Below, piece by piece: positions 5,851 to 5,965 of a stretch of 5,965 bases of DNA; the stretch's first letter is position 1, and each line of letters starts with the position of its first letter. The position numbers and the translations under genes are program-made. The notes under the pieces are model-generated. The model was not told the origin of the DNA. It ran no database searches and was given only the letters and a program-made list of their open reading frames with translations. Source of the stretch: Candidatus Thorarchaeota archaeon (GTDB lineage Archaea > Asgardarchaeota > Thorarchaeia > Thorarchaeales > Thorarchaeaceae); NCBI GenBank assembly GCA_029856425.1, contig JAHQWZ010000127.1, positions 1-5,965 of the forward strand, written 5' to 3'.

Positions 5851-5950
5851 AGCATAGGTCACTTGGAACGCATTCCGCCGTTGTATGCCTAGCGTTGCTA
5901 AGATTTAACTGTAACATATGAGATATTGGAATACGTGTAATCATCTAATT

Positions 5951-5959
5951 GGAGGAGAT
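5951..5959 (+). promoter_or_regulatory. Strong Shine-Dalgarno-like sequence at right edge
   Basis: GGAGGAGAT lies 6 nt from the window end and is the strongest plus-strand ribosome-binding match in this region. With normal spacing, a plus-strand start codon would fall at or just past position 5965. An upstream TTTAACTG (5904-5911) could be its TATA box. The gene itself is not visible. Confidence 0.35.
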
Positions 5960-5965
5960 TAGGTT

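Noticed and set aside
4585..5862. GTGACC/GGTCAC as a window-wide operator motif, including a copy at 5857-5862
   Set aside because: The hexamer also occurs inside coding sequence (near 94, 229, 2445 and 2694), so isolated copies are not informative; only the three-arm cluster at 4585-4645 is kept.
1..5965. tRNA, rRNA, CRISPR array, insertion sequence or attachment site
   Set aside because: No cloverleaf, regular spaced repeats, transposase frame or long terminal inverted repeats were seen by eye on either strand; intergenic gaps are all about 150 bp or less.

Overview
The window looks archaeal. Evidence: TATA-like AT-rich boxes sit upstream of several genes; the protease has a signal sequence and 17 N-X-S/T sequons, typical of a glycosylated archaeal surface protein; two genes appear to use TTG starts; and a universal stress protein and a CBS-less ClC protein are encoded. 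Moderate GC, mixed AGA/AGG/CGN arginine codons, and a large S8 protease with Ig-like and Thr-rich C-terminal parts would fit an Asgard lineage such as Thorarchaeota. That placement is inference, not shown by the sequence.

Left part, minus strand (1-3979): a ClC-type chloride transporter or channel (3979 to 2561) is followed after 97 bp by a secreted subtilisin-like serine protease (start 2465), which runs off the left edge with its frame open for 821 codons. All four S8 active-site elements are present. The catalytic domain carries two large insertions, one with an EF-hand-like calcium loop. The gap before the protease holds TATA-like boxes, a perfect 12-bp palindrome and three spaced AGGTTC elements, so the protease probably has its own promoter.

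Middle (3980-4080): a 101-bp divergent promoter region separates ClC from a plus-strand cluster.

Right part, plus strand (4081-5308): a coiled-coil/winged-helix DNA-binding protein is followed by two small unrecognised proteins whose genes overlap by 8 nt at a TTG start. The two small proteins appear to be divergent paralogues. Between the regulator and this pair lies an attenuator-like arrangement: a hairpin followed by T6, whose 3' arm can alternatively pair with a third arm downstream. Converging on this cluster is a minus-strand UspA-family protein (5816 to 5343) with an intact ATP-binding signature. The last 149 bp hold its upstream region and a strong ribosome-binding sequence at the right edge, perhaps belonging to a plus-strand gene just outside.

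Working together (inference): the regulator could control the small-protein pair and, through the shared intergenic region, the divergent ClC gene. Nothing links the protease functionally to the others. The most novel element is the overlapping paralogous small-protein pair with its possible attenuator.
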